From JASFQI01 sp050115555 (GTDB taxonomy: Bacteria; Desulfobacterota; DSM-4660; Desulfatiglandales; HGW-15), in assembly GCA_050115555.1 (NCBI GenBank), contig JASFQI010000051.1, forward strand, positions 1 to 20,217: 20,217 bases of DNA, given 5' to 3'. Positions 7,051-14,730 of this stretch are shown piece by piece. The position numbers were made by a program, and so were the translations under genes. The stretch's first letter is position 1, and each line of letters starts with the position of its first letter. Below the pieces are notes generated by a model. That model was not told the origin of the DNA. It saw only the letters and a program-made list of their open reading frames with translations, and did no database searches.

Positions 7051-8505
7051 GTGGACGAAACGACGGACAACACCACAGAGTGGGTCTCCAACCGCATGAA
7101 CGAGGCGAAGGTATATTTCTCCATGGGTCTCTACGATGAGGCCCGGGAGGTGTATCGACGTATTCTCACCGAGCATCCCGAGCTCCCTTCCCACATGACA
7201 GATCTCATTCAGGAAAAGCTCGATGCCATCGAGGCGGAAATCGCCGAACGAAACGACTCGGATTCTCAAGGTCTGAGCCCGGAGGAGATCAGCTTTGTCG
7301 GCAAGCAGTTGCCGGGCGCCAAAGAAGACAATACCTCCTCGAGTCGCGCCAAGGCCTTCATGGAAACGGGCAAGTACCAGGATGCCCTGGATGAATTTCG
7401 CAAGCTCTTCGGTACGCCTGTCCCGCTCGACAAGTTTCTTGGCGACATCGTTGAGTGCATCATCCAGCTTTACGGATCTTCAGAGGCCCCGGCCCAAATC
7501 GAAGCGCTGGGATCGGACGCCTCGCTGGGCAAGCAGGAAAGGGCGCGGCTCACGTTCAAGCTTGGCACCAAGCTGGAGGAACACGGCCAGCCGGGGGCGG
7601 CCCTGGAGCTTTACCGTGCCGCTCACAAAATCGTGCCGGAGGATCTGGAAATGAGTTCCGCTCTGGATGAAAAGATCGCTGCGCTTTCCAAAGATTCTCG
7701 GTACGCCTACATTCTGAATCAGGGATGGATCTCCGAGGAGGATCTGGAAAAGGCCGTTGAAGAATCAAAGACCGCGAACAAGAGCGTGGAGAGCATCCTT
7801 CTGAGCGAGCACAACATCACCAAGGAGGACCTTGGAAAATCGCTCTCCATTTTCTATGGGTTTCCATTCAAGAGCTACGACCGCAATATTCAGATCCCGG
7901 CAGAAGTGTTTTCACGGCTCGATATGCCGACCCTGTCGCAGGAAGGGTGGGTTCCTCTCGCATCGTACAATGACGGCGTGGACGTGCTCATGGTGGACCC
8001 GGGGGATGAGGACCGACTTCATCGCATCCGGTCCCTGCTCGGCATGGACACGATCCATCCCTTCGTTGGAATTCAAGAGGAAATCGAGGCTTTTATTGAG
8101 CGTTTTTTTCGAGAGCTGGGAACGATTGAAAAAACCACGCCTCCCCATGCGAAAAGAGCGACTCGACGGGAGAAACGTTTTGTTCCCGCCATCCCCGACT
8201 TCGCCTACGCCGAATTTCGAATCAAGGATTCCAAGGGCAAGGAAAAGGAGTATCGACTCCCCGTGCTGAACAGCTCGGAAAGCGGCATCGGGCTTCTGGT
8301 CGAAAAGCCGAACTCCGACCTCCTGCCACAGGTCAGATCCGGATCCGTCCTTTCGAACGTGACGTTTTACGCCGAGTGGACCCTGATCCGGGTGGATGTG
8401 ATCGTACGGCACGTCACCCCCATTCAGCAAGGAAAACACAAGGGGGCTCAACTCCTGGGCGTGGAATCCCAGGAGATCGTCGAAAGCTCAAAGGTCCCGT
8501 CCTGA
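7051..8505 (+). CDS. TPR / MshEN-like / PilZ domain protein, probable cyclic-di-GMP effector
   Basis: 484 residues, no signal peptide or membrane segment. The N-terminal half (about 12-215) holds TPR-like helices, e.g. AKVYFSMGLYDEAREVYRRI at 19-38 and a last repeat near 166-195. Residues 218-355 resemble the N-terminal domain of type II secretion/type IV pilus ATPases (GspE/PilB, MshEN), with ILNQGWISEEDLEKAV and ESILLSEHNITKEDL. The RLG and LG residues of the c-di-GMP-binding MshEN motif are not kept. The C-terminal part (about 370-475) is PilZ-like: RREKR at 372-376 fits the RxxxR motif and NSSESG at 407-412 fits (D/N)xSxxG. It probably senses c-di-GMP through PilZ and acts through TPR contacts. 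Start: GTG with GGGGA 5 nt upstream; an ATG 45 bp downstream is the alternative. Confidence 0.8.
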   Translation: MDETTDNTTEWVSNRMNEAKVYFSMGLYDEAREVYRRILTEHPELPSHMTDLIQEKLDAIEAEIAERNDSDSQGLSPEEISFVGKQLPGAKEDNTSSSRAKAFMETGKYQDALDEFRKLFGTPVPLDKFLGDIVECIIQLYGSSEAPAQIEALGSDASLGKQERARLTFKLGTKLEEHGQPGAALELYRAAHKIVPEDLEMSSALDEKIAALSKDSRYAYILNQGWISEEDLEKAVEESKTANKSVESILLSEHNITKEDLGKSLSIFYGFPFKSYDRNIQIPAEVFSRLDMPTLSQEGWVPLASYNDGVDVLMVDPGDEDRLHRIRSLLGMDTIHPFVGIQEEIEAFIERFFRELGTIEKTTPPHAKRATRREKRFVPAIPDFAYAEFRIKDSKGKEKEYRLPVLNSSESGIGLLVEKPNSDLLPQVRSGSVLSNVTFYAEWTLIRVDVIVRHVTPIQQGKHKGAQLLGVESQEIVESSKVPS

Positions 8506-8510
8506 CCCTC

Positions 8511-8525
8511 CCGGGACGATCCCGG
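8511..8525 (+). other. Short GC-rich hairpin after the TPR-PilZ gene
   Basis: CCGGGA (8511-8516), loop CGA, TCCCGG (8520-8525), only 5 nt after the stop codon. No T-tract follows, so it is not a standard intrinsic terminator. It may protect the 3' end of the mRNA or weaken read-through. Confidence 0.3.
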
Positions 8526-8589
8526 CAGCACCGCATTTCCCGTAACGTACCACGGCCGATACCCGAACAACCTACGGACAGGAGAAAAC

Positions 8590-9753
8590 ATGGCACGTAC
8601 GTTCAAGCACATGGAGACCCGACTGATTCACGCGGGCGAGCCCGATCCCCTCATCCACGGGGCGGTCAGCATCCCAATCTTCCAGTCCTCCACGTTCCAG
8701 TATGCCGGTCAGGGAAGCTATCACGACCTGCGCTACATCCGTCTCAACAACACCCCGAATCACACAGCCCTCCATGAGAAGCTCGCAGCCCTGGAGTGTG
8801 GTGAAGCCGGAGTGGTCACGGCGAGCGGCATGGCCGCCATCTCCACCACCCTCCTGGCCCTGCTCGAATCGGGCGACCATCTGCTGGCTCAGGACTGCCT
8901 GTACGGAGGTACACACGATCTTCTTACCACCGATCTTCCGGCGTTGGGCATTACCTTCGACCCTATCGACGGAGATCACCCTGAGACGTGGAGCCAGTCG
9001 CTTCAACCTCGAACCCGGGTGCTCTACATGGAAACGATTACGAATCCGCTCCTTCAAGTCGCGGACCTGAAAGCGGCGGCCGCATTTGCCAAAAAACACG
9101 GGCTGATCTCCGTTATCGACAACACCTTTGCAAGCCCCAAGAATTTCCGGCCGCTGGAATGGGGATTCGATCTCTCGCTACACAGTTGCACGAAGTATTT
9201 GAACGGGCATTCGGACATCGTGGCCGGAGCTGTCATCGGCCGCGCCGATCTCGTAGAACGAATCACCCACAAGCTCAATCACCTGGGCGGGTCCCTCGAC
9301 CCCCATGCCTGTTATCTCCTGCACCGGGGACTCAAGACACTCGCCGTGCGGGTGGAACACCAGAACCGGACAGCCATGGCCTTGGCCGAGCACCTGGACG
9401 CTCACCCGGCGGTTCGTGCCGTCCACTACCCCGGCCTCCCCGGTCACCCCGGACACGACCGGGCCCAACAGCTTCTCGACGGCTTTGGGGGAATGCTGAG
9501 CTTCGAACTCGGCGGGGACGTAGGACGGGCAGACGCCTTTATCGCTCACACCACGCTCCCGATCAGCGCTCCGAGCCTGGGAGGCGTGGAAAGCCTGATC
9601 ACCCGTCCGGCCACCACGTCCCACTCCGGTGTTTCCCCGGAGGATCTTCTCCGAATGGGCATCTCGGAAACCCTTATCCGGTTCTCTGTCGGACTGGAGC
9701 ACCCCGAAGACCTCATCGCGGATCTGGATCAGGCGTTGGAGAAAAGCGGCTAA
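8590..9753 (+). CDS. Cys/Met-metabolism PLP-dependent enzyme (cystathionine gamma-synthase / beta-lyase / gamma-lyase family)
   Basis: 387 residues, typical of this fold-type I PLP family in trans-sulfuration and methionine metabolism. Visible landmarks are Tyr49 and Arg51 (YIRLNN, contacting the PLP phosphate of the neighbouring subunit), Tyr105 in DCLYGGTHDLL (stacks on PLP), Asp177 in VIDNTFASP (pyridine nitrogen), the Schiff-base Lys202 in HSCTKYLNGHSD, and SLGGVESLITRPATTSH near 327-343 (substrate carboxylate). The usual NPT of the YSR..NPT motif is changed (NNTPN). Which reaction it performs (gamma-synthase, beta-lyase, gamma-lyase or sulfhydrylase) cannot be settled from sequence alone. 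ACAGGAG lies 6 nt before the ATG. The stop overlaps the convergent ltaE stop. Confidence 0.88.
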   Translation: MARTFKHMETRLIHAGEPDPLIHGAVSIPIFQSSTFQYAGQGSYHDLRYIRLNNTPNHTALHEKLAALECGEAGVVTASGMAAISTTLLALLESGDHLLAQDCLYGGTHDLLTTDLPALGITFDPIDGDHPETWSQSLQPRTRVLYMETITNPLLQVADLKAAAAFAKKHGLISVIDNTFASPKNFRPLEWGFDLSLHSCTKYLNGHSDIVAGAVIGRADLVERITHKLNHLGGSLDPHACYLLHRGLKTLAVRVEHQNRTAMALAEHLDAHPAVRAVHYPGLPGHPGHDRAQQLLDGFGGMLSFELGGDVGRADAFIAHTTLPISAPSLGGVESLITRPATTSHSGVSPEDLLRMGISETLIRFSVGLEHPEDLIADLDQALEKSG

Positions 9754-10781
9754 AGGGTCTTCATCTCCTGCCGGAGCAGGTCCACGAATTGGGCGATGTC
9801 CTCTTCGGTCGTGTCAAAGGACGTCATCCAGCGGACCTCGGATGACTCCTCATCCCAGACATGAAAGAAGAACTCTTCCTGAAGGCGAGGGATCACTTCT
9901 CCGGGAAGCACGGCGAACACCCCGTTCGCCTCACAAGGGCGGGAAAGGCGGACACCGGGTACCTCCGCAGCCCGATCCGCAAGAAGACGAGCCATTCGGT
10001 TCGCATGGCGTGCGCTCCGAAGCCATAGATCGTCCGTGAAAAACGCCTCGAACTGGGCGGCCAGGAACCGCATCTTGGAAGCCAGCTGGGTGCCCTGCTT
10101 TCGAATATACTTGAAATCCGTGGAAAGGGAAGGATCAAAGAACACCACCGCCTCTCCGAACATGAGGCCGTTCTTGGTCCCACCAAAGGAAAGCACGTCC
10201 ACCCCCGCATCCCGGGTAATTTCCCTCAACGACACGTCCAGAGCCGCAGCGGCATTGCAGATTCGTGCGCCGTCCATGTGAATTCGCATTCCGTGCTCAT
10301 GGGCGAAGTCCGCGATCGAACGGATTTCCTCCGGCTGATACACCGTGCCGAGTTCCGTGGCCTGGGTCACGGAGATCACGGCGGGCTGGGCATGGTGCTC
10401 GAAGCCGATGCTGTGAAGAAACGGCCGCAACGCGTCCACAGCGATTTTCCCGTCGCTAGTGGGTACGGGGAGGAGCTTGCAGCCCGCAATCTTCTCGGGG
10501 GCACCGCACTCGTCTTCGTGGATGTGAGCGGTGGTTGCACAGATTACGGCCTGATAGGACAGGGTCAAGGCCTGCAGGCTCAACACGTTCGCTCCGGTCC
10601 CGGTGAACACGAAGTAGACATCGATGTCCTTCCCGAAAACCTCCTGGAACTTCCTTCGCGCCGCTTCGCTGAACGCGTCATTCCCATAAGCCACGGTATG
10701 TCCCACGTTCACGCGAGCCATCGCCTCCAGGACCTCGGGATGAACCCCTGAACTGTTGTCGCTGGCAAATCCCTTGCTCAT
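9750..10781 (-). CDS. ltaE: Low-specificity L-threonine aldolase
   Basis: PLP enzyme that splits L-threonine (and allo-threonine) into glycine and acetaldehyde. 343 residues from the ATG at 10781, the family's normal length. SDNSSGVHPEVLEAM near the start is typical. His86 and His88 lie in AHIHEDECGAPE, Asp170 and Arg173 in HMDGARICNAA, and the Schiff-base Lys203 in SFGGTKNGLMFGEAVVF. An in-frame ATG at 10793 is an alternative start; the open frame beyond it is not family-like. The GGAAGAGG just upstream favours 10781 only mildly. It lies 117 bp downstream of the ABC ATPase gene on the same strand without a clear terminator between them, so co-transcription is possible. It ends in a 4-bp overlap with the convergent PLP-enzyme gene. 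Confidence 0.93.
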   Translation of the reverse strand: MSKGFASDNSSGVHPEVLEAMARVNVGHTVAYGNDAFSEAARRKFQEVFGKDIDVYFVFTGTGANVLSLQALTLSYQAVICATTAHIHEDECGAPEKIAGCKLLPVPTSDGKIAVDALRPFLHSIGFEHHAQPAVISVTQATELGTVYQPEEIRSIADFAHEHGMRIHMDGARICNAAAALDVSLREITRDAGVDVLSFGGTKNGLMFGEAVVFFDPSLSTDFKYIRKQGTQLASKMRFLAAQFEAFFTDDLWLRSARHANRMARLLADRAAEVPGVRLSRPCEANGVFAVLPGEVIPRLQEEFFFHVWDEESSEVRWMTSFDTTEEDIAQFVDLLRQEMKTL

Positions 10782-10898
10782 GACCTCTTCCATTCTATTC
10801 TTCTTGGTAATTCTTGTTTTTGAAGGCACGCAGGGTACGGTGGAGAGGGGTGTGTACGGAATGTAAGTGTATGTGAATGTGGGGGAGATGGACACCCT

Positions 10899-11678
10899 TC
10901 AGCAGAGAAGGGCCTCGTCCTTGAGATCGGCCCCGAAACGCCTCACGACCTCTTCTACCGTAAGGGCCTGCTTGGCCTCTCCTTCGGCGTCGAACTTCAG
11001 CTTGCCCTCGTGAAGCATGATCATGACGTTTCCATGTCGAATCGCCATGTTCATGTTGTGCGTCACCATGATCGTGGTCAGGTTGTTCTCTGCCACAATC
11101 TTCTCGGTCAAATCCATGACCAGCTCGGCGGTCTTGGGATCCAGGGCCGCAGTGTGCTCGTCCAGGAGCAGAAGCTTGGGCATGGAGAGAGTGGCCATGA
11201 GGAGTGTGAGGGACTGGCGTTGTCCCCCGGACAGGAGGTTCACCGTGTCCTTGAGGCGGTCCTCGAGACCCAAGTCGAGCATTCGGAGGGTATCCCGATA
11301 AAAATCCCGCCGCTCCCTTTTCACTCCCCAACCCAGTCCCCGTCGCCGCCCTCTCAGGTCGGCCATGGCCAGGTTCTCCTCGATGGTCATGGAAGATGCG
11401 GTCCCCATCAAGGGATCCTGAAAGATGCGGCCGAGATACCTTGCCCTGCTGTGTTCGGGAAGGCGGGTCACGTCGTCGCCGTCAATGAAGACCCGGCCTT
11501 CGTCAGGGGTGTAAGTCCCGGAGATCAGGTTGAGCATGGTCGTCTTTCCAGCCCCATTGCTCCCGATAACCGTGACAAAATCCCCCTCACGAACGTGAAG
11601 GTTCAAGCCGTCCATGGCGACCTTCTCGTCGATCGTGCCCTTCTTGAAAATCTTCCGGAGTCCTTCCAGCCGTACCAT
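10899..11678 (-). CDS. ABC transporter ATP-binding protein of a TrpXYZ-type amino-acid importer
   Basis: 259-residue cytosolic ATPase powering import with the permease and binding protein encoded upstream. Motifs in order: Walker A GSNGAGKTT (39-47), Q-loop Gln87 (GRIFQDPLMGT), signature LSGGQRQ (149-155), Walker B LLLLDE (169-174), D-loop ALD and switch His207 (MVTHNMNMA). The GRIFQDPLMGTASSMTIEEN stretch and ENNLTTIMVTHNMNMAI are typical of ATPases that pair with PF04392-type binding proteins. GGGAGG lies 5 nt before the ATG. Only 18 bp separate it from the permease gene. Confidence 0.92.
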   Translation of the reverse strand: MVRLEGLRKIFKKGTIDEKVAMDGLNLHVREGDFVTVIGSNGAGKTTMLNLISGTYTPDEGRVFIDGDDVTRLPEHSRARYLGRIFQDPLMGTASSMTIEENLAMADLRGRRRGLGWGVKRERRDFYRDTLRMLDLGLEDRLKDTVNLLSGGQRQSLTLLMATLSMPKLLLLDEHTAALDPKTAELVMDLTEKIVAENNLTTIMVTHNMNMAIRHGNVMIMLHEGKLKFDAEGEAKQALTVEEVVRRFGADLKDEALLC

Positions 11679-11696
11679 CCGGCCCTCCCAAAGCCC

Positions 11697-12611
11697 TCAG
11701 ACACCGCGCAGGTGCAGCTTCCCTTCTTTCCCACCCTTGAGGGCGGGAATGCCCAGAGCGAGAATCACCATCACGCCGGTGGCCATTTTCAGGTCCGTGG
11801 GTGCCAAGCCCATTCGGAGCCCCACGGCAATGATGAACTTGTAGATGACCGAACCCACGATAGCTGCAAGCGTCAAGCGCATGACCGTTTTTTTGCCGCC
11901 CCGCACACCCACCATGGACTCGCCGATAATCACGGCGGCGAGACCGATCACGATCATTCCGATCCCCATGCCCACATCTGCAAACCCCTGGTCCTGGGCC
12001 ACCAGGGATCCGGAAAGTGCCACAAAGGCATTCGACACGCCCAGGCCGAACACTGTGGTGTTGTCCGTGTTCACTCCCAGGGTTCGGATCATCTGCTCGT
12101 TGTCCCCGGTAGCTCGCATGGCGAGCCCGCTCTGTGTATGGAGGTAGAGATCCGTGAGGAACTTAAACCCGAACGCGACTACGGTAAAAAACGCGATCAT
12201 GGGGATGAAACGGTTCACGTCCAGATTCTCGAGCGGAGTGAGAAAGGTGTTCACGGTGAGCAACTGGATGTTGGAACGCCCCATGATCCGTAAGTTCACC
12301 GAGTAAAGAATGGTCATCATCAGGATGCCGGAGAGCAGGCTGTTGATCTTGAGTCGTGTGTTGAGAAGTCCTGTGCAGCATCCTGCAAGGAATCCGGCGA
12401 TGATGGCCACGAAGATGCTCAGCAGCGGATCCACCTCCAGGGTGATGAGCCGAGCGGTTACCGCCGCGCCGAGGGGGAAACTGCCGTCCACGGTCAGATC
12501 GGGGAAGGAAAGAATTCGAAAGGTGATCACTACGCCCAGCGCCATGAGCGCATAGGCAAAGCCCTGTTCCAGCGAGACCGGAACCGTTCGAAACAAGCCA
12601 CTGAGCATCAT
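11697..12611 (-). CDS. ABC transporter permease of a TrpXYZ-type importer
   Basis: 304-residue integral membrane protein with about eight to nine hydrophobic segments, of the branched-chain-permease-like fold. Family-like stretches include QGFAYALMALGVVITFRIL near the N-terminus, FPDLTVDGSFPLGAAV, and a cytosolic loop with GLAMRATGDNEQMIRTLGVN that should contact the ATPase. It forms the channel of the importer. AAGGCGG lies 7 nt before the first ATG of an ATG-ATG pair. It is separated from the upstream binding-protein gene by 111 bp that carry a strong hairpin. Confidence 0.91.
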   Translation of the reverse strand: MMLSGLFRTVPVSLEQGFAYALMALGVVITFRILSFPDLTVDGSFPLGAAVTARLITLEVDPLLSIFVAIIAGFLAGCCTGLLNTRLKINSLLSGILMMTILYSVNLRIMGRSNIQLLTVNTFLTPLENLDVNRFIPMIAFFTVVAFGFKFLTDLYLHTQSGLAMRATGDNEQMIRTLGVNTDNTTVFGLGVSNAFVALSGSLVAQDQGFADVGMGIGMIVIGLAAVIIGESMVGVRGGKKTVMRLTLAAIVGSVIYKFIIAVGLRMGLAPTDLKMATGVMVILALGIPALKGGKEGKLHLRGV

Positions 12612-12631
12612 GTGTACGCCGCCTTACACAC

Positions 12632-12656
12632 CGGGGGAGGCAGAATGCCTCCCCCG
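12632..12656 (-). other. Strong hairpin between binding-protein and permease genes
   Basis: An 11-bp perfect stem (12632-12642 with 12646-12656, core GGGGGAGGCA / TGCCTCCCCC) encloses the 3-nt loop. There is no T-run on the minus strand after it; the permease SD follows within 20 nt. It probably stabilises the upstream binding-protein mRNA or acts as a partial terminator, giving more binding protein than membrane components. Confidence 0.6.
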
Positions 12657-12722
12657 ACTCGGTTCACCCTAACGGAGCGCCGTCAAGGGAATCGGCTCCA
12701 CTTCGGGTTGAATGTGTTCGGT

Positions 12723-13718
12723 CTACTCCCCCTTTACGACATTGCCCTCTTCGTCCCACAGCTTGTCGGCTGCGTGATCCAGCAGAGTCACGGGGAGTTT
12801 TACATTCTGATCCTTGGCGTTCTTCAGATTGACCCAGAGGCTGTAGCCCGAAGCGAGCCCTGCAGGAATTTGCCCCGGATCCTCGCCCTTGAGGATTCGC
12901 GCAGCCTTCATTCCGGCCGTGTACCCGACCTTGTAGTAGTCCAGTCCATACACTGCAACCGCTCCGCGGGGCACACTGTCCCGGTCTCCGGCAAACAGGG
13001 CGATGTCATTGGCGTTGCAGACCTTGACCACGGACTCGAACGCACTGACCGCCGTGTTGTCGGAAGTGATATGAATGGCCTGGACCCTGCCCACCAGGCT
13101 CTGGGCCGCCTGCATGACTTCGGAGCTGTTCGAGACGTGGGCCTCGACGAGCTCGCCGCCGAGAGCCTCAATGGCCTGCTTCATCTCCTTGATGTGAAAG
13201 GTCACGTTGACATCGCCGGGATTGTAAATCGTTCCCCATTTTTTCACGTAGGGCACCAGCTCCTGATACATCTTGCACTGGAGCTCAATGGGCCACCGGT
13301 CACTCACACCGGTCACATTCGTTCCGGTCTTCCCGAGCTTGGGGCAGATGCCGGTCTTGACCGGGTCGGTGACCGACGAAAACACGATGGGAATCGTCTT
13401 GCTGATCTTCACCTGGGCCTGCGCATTGGGAGTACTGATGGCGTGAACGAGGTCCACCTGATCGTCCTCATACTTCCTCGCAATGATTGCGCAGTTGGCC
13501 TGGTCGCCTTGCGCATTGTTGCGATCAATCTTGACGTTCTCTCCCTCGACGAACCCGGCATCTGCAAGGGCTGCGGCAAATCCCTTGGAGTCATTGTCCA
13601 ACGCGGGATGGGAGACGATCTGGGCTTCACCGATTCGAATCATCTTGGCCGACGCGCCGGCACAGAACACCAGCCCGAGCGCAAGAACAACCGTGATCAT
13701 ACACATTGCCCTCTTCAT
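12723..13718 (-). CDS. Periplasmic substrate-binding protein of ABC importer (PF04392 family, TrpX-like)
   Basis: 331 residues from the ATG at 13718, chosen because AGGAGG (13726-13731) stands 7 nt before it and a signal peptide follows at once. The signal has basic MKRA, a hydrophobic core, and a likely cleavage after ASA at 22-24; its Cys19 does not sit in a proper lipobox. The mature part shows ABC_sub_bind landmarks: IGEAQIVSHPALDNDSKGF, KISKTIPIVFSSVTDPVKTG, VTGVSDRWP, GTIYNPGDVN and AVYGLDYYKVGYTAG. Family members bind aromatic or other amino acids in some Firmicutes, but the ligand here is unknown. It is the first gene of the ABC operon. Confidence 0.9.
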   Translation of the reverse strand: MKRAMCMITVVLALGLVFCAGASAKMIRIGEAQIVSHPALDNDSKGFAAALADAGFVEGENVKIDRNNAQGDQANCAIIARKYEDDQVDLVHAISTPNAQAQVKISKTIPIVFSSVTDPVKTGICPKLGKTGTNVTGVSDRWPIELQCKMYQELVPYVKKWGTIYNPGDVNVTFHIKEMKQAIEALGGELVEAHVSNSSEVMQAAQSLVGRVQAIHITSDNTAVSAFESVVKVCNANDIALFAGDRDSVPRGAVAVYGLDYYKVGYTAGMKAARILKGEDPGQIPAGLASGYSLWVNLKNAKDQNVKLPVTLLDHAADKLWDEEGNVVKGE

Positions 13719-13818
13719 ACCATGACCTCCTTTGCTGATTCGTCGTGATGATACGCTGCACTCTTCCTGCATTCCGTGTCTTCACAGCCCCTCGCGAGCT
13801 GATTGAAACCCCTATTCT

Positions 13819-13844
13819 CGGGCCCATCCCCATTCCACGGCCCG
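13819..13844 (-). other. Stem-loop in the leader of the ABC operon
   Basis: On the minus strand CGGGCC (13839-13844) pairs with GGCCCG (13819-13824) around a purine-rich loop of 14 nt. It falls inside the roughly 175-nt leader downstream of the promoter at 13900-13929. No known riboswitch consensus was recognised. Confidence 0.3.
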
Positions 13845-13899
13845 TTTGCAGTGCTCTCCCGGCAAGGAGACGGTAAGGTTGACTCAGGTAGGTGCGGGA

Positions 13900-13929
13900 A
13901 GTATATGCGGTCCACCGGCGGACTGTCAA
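13900..13929 (-). promoter_or_regulatory. Strong sigma70 promoter of the ABC importer operon
   Basis: Minus strand: TTGACA (13924-13929, perfect -35), 18-bp spacer, TATACT (13900-13905, 5/6 at -10). Start of transcription is expected near 13893, giving a leader of about 175 nt before the binding-protein ATG. Confidence 0.75.
13910..13923. promoter_or_regulatory. Palindromic operator-like site inside the promoter spacer
   Basis: GTCCACCGGCGGAC is a near-perfect 14-bp palindrome (12 of 14 positions symmetric), lying between the -35 and -10 boxes of the ABC promoter. That is the classic position for a repressor or a MerR-type activator. The regulator is not recognisable in this window. Confidence 0.5.
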
Positions 13930-13989
13930 GGGCTATCCTACCATCGAATGCATCTCGTGCAGGTCACAGTCGCTCCCTTCGCGCCTCGC

Positions 13990-14730
13990 TCAGATCTCCT
14001 TCCACTCGCAATTCAAATGCGCGGACTTGAGTCGTATATGGCGCAGGATTTCTTCACGCCGATCCCGCGCCCACGCAGGCATGACCTCGTTCCACGCGGT
14101 CTCCGAAGGAACGTGAACGATTGTGCCATGCTTGAGCCCGGGTTCCACCGTGAGCTCCAGGGTATGTGTTCCCTCCCGGTAGCGGATGCTTCGAAAGGAA
14201 ATCAGCACCTCCGGACCCTCTTCGACTTCAGCCTTCTTTTCCGGAATCGCGGCCTTTCGGAATGTAGCTCTCCCGCTTGGGGCCTCGTTCCCCATTGCGT
14301 CCGGCTCGTCGATCTGCTCAATCCGCCTCGCGTGCCGACCGCCTTCGAACGGCGTTTCCAGCCAGATCCGAACGATTTCCAAGGCCTGATCCTGGTCCAC
14401 CATTCGTGCTCCGATGGACAGGACATTGGCATCGTTGTGCCGCCTGGCCAGGGAGGCGGTTTCGGCGTTCCAACACAACGCGCAACGAACCCCTCGCACC
14501 CGATTGGCCACCATGGCTTCACCGTTGCCGGATCCCCCGAACACGACGCCACGATGACACTCCCCCCGGGCCACGGATTCCGCTACCGGACGAATGAATC
14601 GCGGGTAGTCGGAAGGCTCTTCGGTATCAGCCCCGAAATCCACCACCTTGTGACCGCGCTTCTTGAGATACTCCTTGACGGCTTCCTTGGTACGATATCC
14701 CGCGTGATCCGTTCCGACGGCAATTTTCAT
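13990..14730 (-). CDS. rpiB: Ribose-5-phosphate isomerase B with a C-terminal extension
   Basis: Interconverts ribulose-5-phosphate and ribose-5-phosphate in the pentose phosphate pathway. 246 residues from the ATG at 14730, preceded by AGGAGG (14736-14741) at 5 nt. Residues 1-141 form an RpiB core: GTDHAGYRTKEAV at 6-18, GGSGNGEAMVANRVRGVRCA at 65-84 and RRHNDANVLSIGARM at 96-110. The E. coli catalytic Cys of the CGTG motif is Gly here. Glu71 in GNGE matches the catalytic Glu of Mycobacterium tuberculosis RpiB, so this is the Glu-type enzyme. Residues from about 145 to 246 are an extra domain of unknown function. The sugar specificity could differ (allose- or related isomerases share the fold). 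Confidence 0.9.
   Translation of the reverse strand: MKIAVGTDHAGYRTKEAVKEYLKKRGHKVVDFGADTEEPSDYPRFIRPVAESVARGECHRGVVFGGSGNGEAMVANRVRGVRCALCWNAETASLARRHNDANVLSIGARMVDQDQALEIVRIWLETPFEGGRHARRIEQIDEPDAMGNEAPSGRATFRKAAIPEKKAEVEEGPEVLISFRSIRYREGTHTLELTVEPGLKHGTIVHVPSETAWNEVMPAWARDRREEILRHIRLKSAHLNCEWKEI

Noticed and set aside
8511..8525. Intrinsic terminator after the TPR-PilZ gene
   Set aside because: The stem is only 6 bp and no T-tract follows; kept as a simple hairpin.
11010..12293. 427-codon plus-strand frame opposite the ABC ATPase and permease
   Set aside because: Very His-rich low-complexity translation across two clear ABC genes and their 18-bp gap. It is a high-GC antisense shadow.
13849..13895. 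Glycine-riboswitch-like words on the plus strand (CCGGCAAGGAG, ACTCAGGTA)
   Set aside because: The order and pairing do not build the aptamer, and no plus-strand gene follows to be controlled.
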